In this document: positions 6,371 through 9,093 of the stretch, in pieces
Layout of the letters: the number at the start of each line of letters is the position of its first letter
How positions within the stretch are numbered: position 1 is the first letter of the stretch
Assembly (NCBI GenBank): GCA_026394025.1
Contig: JAPKZC010000278.1
Span: 469 to 9,561, forward strand
Source: Candidatus Solibacter sp.
GTDB taxonomy: Bacteria > Acidobacteriota > Terriglobia > Bryobacterales > Bryobacteraceae
Length of the DNA: 9,093 bases
Direction of reading: 5' to 3'
Made by a program: the position numbers and the translations under genes
Notes under the pieces: generated by a model
The model's input: only the letters and a program-made list of their open reading frames with translations
Databases searched by the model: none
Told to the model about the DNA's origin: nothing

Positions 6371-7530
6371 TTACCACACTTTAACAAAGTTCTTGCCCGG
6401 GAGTTGTTTCACCAGGCCCAGCATCTCCAGCTCGAAAAGTGCGGCGATCAGTTCCGAAGGGGAGGTATCTTCCACTTTCTCAATCAGATCGTCCAAATGT
6501 ATGGCGGCATCCACTTGGAGCGTGGAGAGCGCCCGGCGAGCGATTTCGCCCAGTTCCGGCGCCTGGTCACATAGTAATGATGCCTGGTCTTCCCCTGAGG
6601 TTGCAGCCTCGCCGCCGAGCAACTGTTTGCGGCCCTTGTCGATGAGATGCCGGCGGGATTCCGGAGGCAACTCCGCGACCACGTCATTCCAGTCCTGGAC
6701 AAGACGGGCACCCTGCTTTATCAGCAGGTTAGGACCCCAATATTTCCAGGCACCGCGAACACCTCGCGGCCCTGATCGATGGCGAGCTTGGCGGTAATCG
6801 CCGATCCGGAGTACTGCGCGCCCTCTACCACCAGCACACCGACGCTGATTCCGCTGATAATGCGGTTGCGGATGGGGAAATTCTGCGGGAACGCCACGGC
6901 CCCCATGGGGAATTCCGAAAGAATCAGTCCCTTGCCCGCCAGTTCCGCCGCCAGTTTGCGGTTTTCCGAAGGATATACGACATCCACGCCGCACCCCAGC
7001 ACCGCCACGGTATTCCCGCCGCGGGCCAGCGCGCCTTTGTGGGCGGCGGTATCGATGCCGCGCGCCATCCCGCTGGCGATGGTCAGGCCGGCGTGCGCCA
7101 GGTCGCCGGAGAGGCGCTCCGCAACGGCCAGGCCGTAGGGGGTTGGACGGCGCGTCCCCACGATCCCAAGGCAGATGGTTTGCAGTAGTTCGACGCGTCC
7201 GCGGGCGAAGAGCAAGACGGGCGGATCGAAGATTTCGCGCAACGCCTGGGGATAGCGAGGGTCGCCGATGGTGACGGCCACTGCGGCGCACTGCGCCATC
7301 TTTTCCTGCTGGGTAGCCGCGTCTTCAAAAGTACATCCGCTGGCGATGGATTGCGCGATCGCGCCAGATATGCCGGCGCCCTCCAACTCCGTGCGCGAGG
7401 CGCGAAAGATGGCTTGGGGAGTGCGAAAGCGATCCAGCAGTTTGCCCGAAGTTCTGGAGCCCAGACCCGGGACGAGTTTCAATGCCAGCCAGTAAAGTTC
7501 TTCTTCCCGGCTGAGAACGGGAGATTGCAT
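6371..7530 (-). pseudogene. dprA: DNA-processing protein DprA/Smf, frameshifted near the end of the Rossmann domain
   Basis: DprA binds incoming single-stranded DNA in natural transformation and loads RecA. From the ATG at 7530: an N-terminal helix-hairpin-helix-like part (YWLALKLVPGLGSRTSGKLL), then the Rossmann core with GIVGTRRPTPYG (about 122-133), SGMARGIDTAAHKGAL (153-168), VAVLGCGVDVVYPSENRKL, SEFPMG, PIRNRIISGISVGVLVVEGA and QGREVFAVPGNI (253-264). After PGNI (6739) this frame gives GVLTC and a stop at 6721. The family continues one frame over from 6739 as WGPNLLIKQGARLVQDWNDVV, ending with the DprA winged-helix domain SELIAALFELEMLGLVKQLPGKNFVKVW (stop 6371). About five residues (TSxxS type) are missing, a loss of about 16 bases. 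Joined length, about 386 residues, is normal. The start at 7530 is chosen because upstream residues are low-complexity; its ribosome site is weak. Gene order dprA then topA is common in bacteria. Confidence 0.85.
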
Positions 7531-7609
7531 GATGCGGGGCTTACTGTCCTCGACGATACCAGCCAGCGCCGGGAATACGCAAGCGCTCGGCGGGTGGGGG
7601 GAAGGAGGA

Positions 7610-7634
7610 TTCTCGCCAAGGCGCAAAGACGCAG
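7610..7634. repeat. Intergenic repeat fragment TTCTCGCCAAGGCGCAAAGACGC
   Basis: The stretch at 7610-7634 matches, from general knowledge, a word found in intergenic repeats of many soil bacteria (often misread as short proteins of the 'SRKGAKAQR' kind), usually in the same genomes as the CTCTGCG repeat seen at 1571-1640. It lies upstream of dprA, outside any supported gene. Copy number in this genome is unknown. Confidence 0.45.
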
Positions 7635-7919
7635 CGTGGCAAGCCGCAAACAGGGCAGGGGCACGGGAAGAGTCTTTCGCCCCCGTTCCGGGGCTGGCGT
7701 GGGACGAACCTTTTCCCAGCGCTTGCGCGCAGGGCTATGTTCTTGGTTCGACTGCGATTTGCGCGGCGTGTACCTGAGGGGTGCAGACGGGCTGCAACGG
7801 GCGCCTGGTGCCGCGGCCTTTGTTCTCAACGAAAAATAGGGCAATGTTCGTCGACTGTCCTGGGGATAGCAGGAAACGCAATGGCCGACGCTGGCAAACG
7901 GCAGCAGTGACACAACTGA
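7635..7919. other. Stretch without a recognisable gene
   Basis: No open frame here resembles a known protein on either strand. The stretch at about 7676-7740 (CGCCCCCGTTCCGGGGC, with a CCCCG/CGGGG hairpin, then text that translates on the minus strand as PARKRWEKVRPTPAPERG) has the look of a further repeat fragment continuing from the one at 7610. That is a guess from style only. A promoter for the decayed hicB could lie at its right end, but none is clear. Confidence 0.4.
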
Positions 7920-8165
7920 ATGATGCTTACCTCGTATATTCGGGCCGCCATGCGTCAGGCCCGGTACGAAATCGTCGAGGACGATGGTTTGTTCTATGGG
8001 GAGATTCCTCCCATTCCCGGCGTCTGGGCCAACGCCAAGACTCTGGAGGGCTGCCGGGAAGAATTGGAAAGTGTGCTGGAAGGATAGGTGCCTCTGAGCA
8101 TCGCCGATCACTCGCCGATTCCGGATATCGACGGTAACCGCATCGAAATCCGCCAAGTCGCCTGA
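7920..8165 (+). pseudogene. hicB: HicB-family antitoxin, interrupted by an amber stop
   Basis: The frame from ATG 7920 (a second ATG follows at 7923) reads YEIVEDDGLFYGEIPPIPGV, WANAKTLEGCREELESVLEG, then TAG at 8085-8087, then VPLSIADHSPIPDIDGNRIEI to a TGA at 8163-8165. This is the short HicB-like (UPF0150) antitoxin fold, about 80 residues, without a separate DNA-binding tail. Family members have Trp in 'LEGW(I/V)L' exactly where the TAG stands, so one TGG to TAG change explains it. Everything after the stop still matches, so the lesion looks recent. HicB normally binds and blocks the HicA mRNA-cleaving toxin. The hicA remnant begins directly after the stop of this frame. Confidence 0.8.
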
Positions 8166-8261
8166 ATGCCGGCCATCGGCCCCATCAAGCGTAGAGAGTT
8201 GATCGCATACCTGCGCGCTTTGGGCTTTGAGCCTCCCGCATCCGGCGGCGATCACCAGTAA
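8166..8261 (+). pseudogene. hicA: HicA-family toxin remnant, truncated by an ochre stop
   Basis: The ATG at 8166 abuts the TGA of the hicB frame, the spacing expected of a hicB-hicA operon. The frame reads MPAIGPIKRRELIAYLRALG and FEPPASGGDHQ, then TAA at 8259-8261, followed by an in-frame ATG and a TAG. This is the N-terminal half of a HicA toxin (normally 60-80 residues), including the catalytic-type His30 of the SGGxHQ motif. The stop stands where relatives have Phe or Tyr (HQ-F/Y-M), so TAC to TAA is a simple explanation. Beyond it no clear HicA C-terminus (the IPNPHxGxI part) is found; PGPHGEA in another frame near 8310-8330 is a very weak candidate. The toxin should be inactive. Confidence 0.72.
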
Positions 8262-8592
8262 ATGTAGGCGCGGTGGATGACTCCGCGCGACAGAGGTGTA
8301 CCAGAATGATGCCAGGCCCGCATGGGGAGGCTCGATGGTCGTAGCCGGGGCCCCGCGGAAACACCAAGCTCGGCAGCTGGCAGTGGTCTTGCCAGCCTGG
8401 GCCCCGATCGGGCACAGGGGCGAAACGGGCGTGACGGCGCCGCGAGGCGCCAGGTTGCCGCTGGCTGCGCAGCGCGTGGCATCGTGGCGGTCTGCCCGGC
8501 GTGCAGCGCGCGTTTGACGATGGACGTTCGCCTTCCCCGCCGGCCATGGCTAAACTGATGTTCCCTGCGTGGAGCCGCGCGGCGGCAAGATG
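8262..8592. other. About 330 bp with no recognisable gene
   Basis: Several long frames exist on both strands, as expected in GC-rich DNA, but none has recognisable motifs. Two small hairpins are visible: CTGGCA/TGCCAG near 8379-8397 and GGCGCC-GCGA-GGCGCC near 8438-8453. The left part may hold scrambled remains of hicA. No terminator with a T tract was seen. Confidence 0.4.
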
Positions 8593-8618
8593 ATTGTGGG
8601 GCGAAATTGTCGCACAAT
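8593..8618. promoter_or_regulatory. Nested palindrome upstream of mntA, candidate operator
   Basis: ATTGT-CGC-ACAAT (8606-8618) is a perfect inverted repeat, and ATTGTG at 8593-8598 also pairs with CACAAT at 8613-8618, so the same right arm fits two left arms. It ends six bases before the mntA ATG. Its AT content stands out from the GC-rich surroundings. Position suggests autoregulation or promoter overlap; no -35/-10 pair with normal spacing could be assigned. Confidence 0.4.
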
Positions 8619-8624
8619 GGAGAC

Positions 8625-8918
8625 ATGGTCACCCTGGAGACTTTGCGCGCGGAACGGCGGGAGGAAATCCTCCGACTTGCCGGGCGGCGTGGCGCGCACA
8701 GCCTGCGTGTGTTTGGCTCCGTGGCCCGTGGTGAAGCCAATGAGAACAGCGACCTCGATCTGCTGGTAGCGTGGGAACCGGGCCGGAGTCTGCTGGACCA
8801 CGCCGGGCTGGTTCAGGATCTCCAGGAGTTTCTCGGGATGAAGGTCCACGTCGGCACCGAGAAGTCACTCCACTGGTACGTGCGCGACCGGATCCTACGC
8901 GAGGCGACACCACTGTGA
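8625..8918 (+). CDS. mntA: MntA-type nucleotidyltransferase antitoxin
   Basis: The 97-residue protein is a minimal nucleotidyltransferase (DNA polymerase beta-like fold). Its signature FGSVARGEANENSDLDLLV fits GSx10DxD, with the two Asp of SDLDLL as metal ligands. In characterised MntA-HepT (type VII) toxin-antitoxin systems MntA inactivates the HEPN RNase toxin HepT by adding AMP groups to a tyrosine. The gene here directly precedes and overlaps hepT, as expected. The ATG at 8625 gives MVTLETLRAERREEIL, the usual start of the family; GGAG lies just before it at 8619-8622 with short spacing. A TTG at 8607 is in frame but lies in the palindrome and adds residues not expected. Gene appears intact, and is complete in the window. 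Confidence 0.88.
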   Translation: MVTLETLRAERREEILRLAGRRGAHSLRVFGSVARGEANENSDLDLLVAWEPGRSLLDHAGLVQDLQEFLGMKVHVGTEKSLHWYVRDRILREATPL

Positions 8919-9093
8919 AGGACGACCGCCTATACCTTCACCACATGCTGGAACGCTGCCACCGCATAACCCGCTTCATCAGCCCCGGCAGGGAAGCGTT
9001 CATGGCGTCGGAGGAACTGCAGGATGCCGTCATTCGGAACGTAGAGGTGATCGGCGAGGCGGCTAAGCGGGTTTCGGCCGCGGCGCGGAACAG
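8915..9093 (+). CDS. hepT: HepT-like HEPN RNase toxin, N-terminal part
   Basis: A GTG start at 8915 overlaps the mntA stop by four bases (GTGA), indicating translational coupling; GAGG at 8901-8904 is a possible ribosome site. The 59 visible residues, KDDRLYLHHMLERCHRI, then FMASEELQDAVIRNVEVIGEAAKRVS, are the typical N-terminal helices of the DUF86/HepT family. The catalytic RxxxxH motif, and the tyrosine modified by MntA, lie further on and beyond the window edge, so activity cannot be judged. No stop or frameshift is seen in the visible part. HepT toxins cleave RNA as dimers, and the partner upstream is the cognate antitoxin. Confidence 0.85.
   Translation, partial: MKDDRLYLHHMLERCHRITRFISPGREAFMASEELQDAVIRNVEVIGEAAKRVSAAARN

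Noticed and set aside
5349..6797. Long plus-strand open frame (482 codons) opposite topA and dprA
   Set aside because: It is antisense to well-supported topA and dprA coding sequence; its translation has no recognisable motifs and crosses the intergenic gap.
8085..8087. In-frame TAG in hicB as a recoded codon (pyrrolysine or suppression)
   Set aside because: The expected residue is Trp, one base change from TAG, no recoding structure is seen, and the neighbouring hicA also has a nonsense codon. Decay is simpler.
7479..8255. Minus-strand open frame of 258 codons
   Set aside because: It runs antisense through the hicB and hicA remnants, the repeat region and the dprA start. No motif is recognisable.
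8252..8740. Minus-strand open frame of 162 codons and overlapping plus-strand frames at 8296-8558
   Set aside because: They overlap mntA or the gene-free stretch, are rich in Arg/Ala/Pro as random GC-rich translation is, and match no family I recognise.

Overview
This GC-rich window looks like chromosomal DNA of an acidobacterium, probably near the Solibacter/Bryobacter group. The evidence is the C-terminus of an Oar-like TonB-dependent receptor, a TldE/PmbA-family protein, a lipoprotein cyclophilin, the dprA-topA pair, and intergenic repeat fragments of the 'CTCTGCG' and 'TTCTCGCCAAGGCGCAAAGACGC' kinds. The lineage is an inference from protein flavour only; there is no rRNA in the window.

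Layout. Positions 1-134 hold the 3' end of a TonB-dependent receptor gene (+), closed by a strong terminator. Positions 200-1528 hold tldE/pmbA (-), followed by a 266-bp gap with a repeat and a terminator that serves the next gene. A cyclophilin-type peptidyl-prolyl isomerase lipoprotein (-, to 2442) is divergent from a broken SAM-dependent methyltransferase (+, 2454-3145). Then come, all on the minus strand, a bacteriohemerythrin (3149-3574), topA (3613-6305) and dprA (6371-7530). From about 7531 the character changes to an accessory stretch: a repeat fragment, a decayed hicB-hicA toxin-antitoxin pair (7920-8261), about 360 bp with nothing recognisable, and an apparently intact mntA-hepT toxin-antitoxin operon that runs off the right edge.

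The striking feature is damage. The methyltransferase, topA and dprA each read cleanly in one frame up to a point, lose a short conserved stretch, and resume in another frame. The three breaks lie about 2 kb apart (near 2747, 4877 and 6738). topA also carries a 354-bp in-frame insertion that splits its first zinc finger between the third and fourth cysteines; the inserted protein contains two KIQARYP motifs and resembles part of an IS1634-type transposase. hicB and hicA each carry a nonsense codon at a conserved aromatic position. Since topA is normally essential, assembly or gap-closure errors must be excluded before true gene decay is believed for topA, dprA and the methyltransferase. The hicBA nonsense codons look more like genuine decay of a dispensable module beside a second, intact toxin-antitoxin pair.

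No CRISPR array, tRNA, rRNA or complete mobile element was seen.
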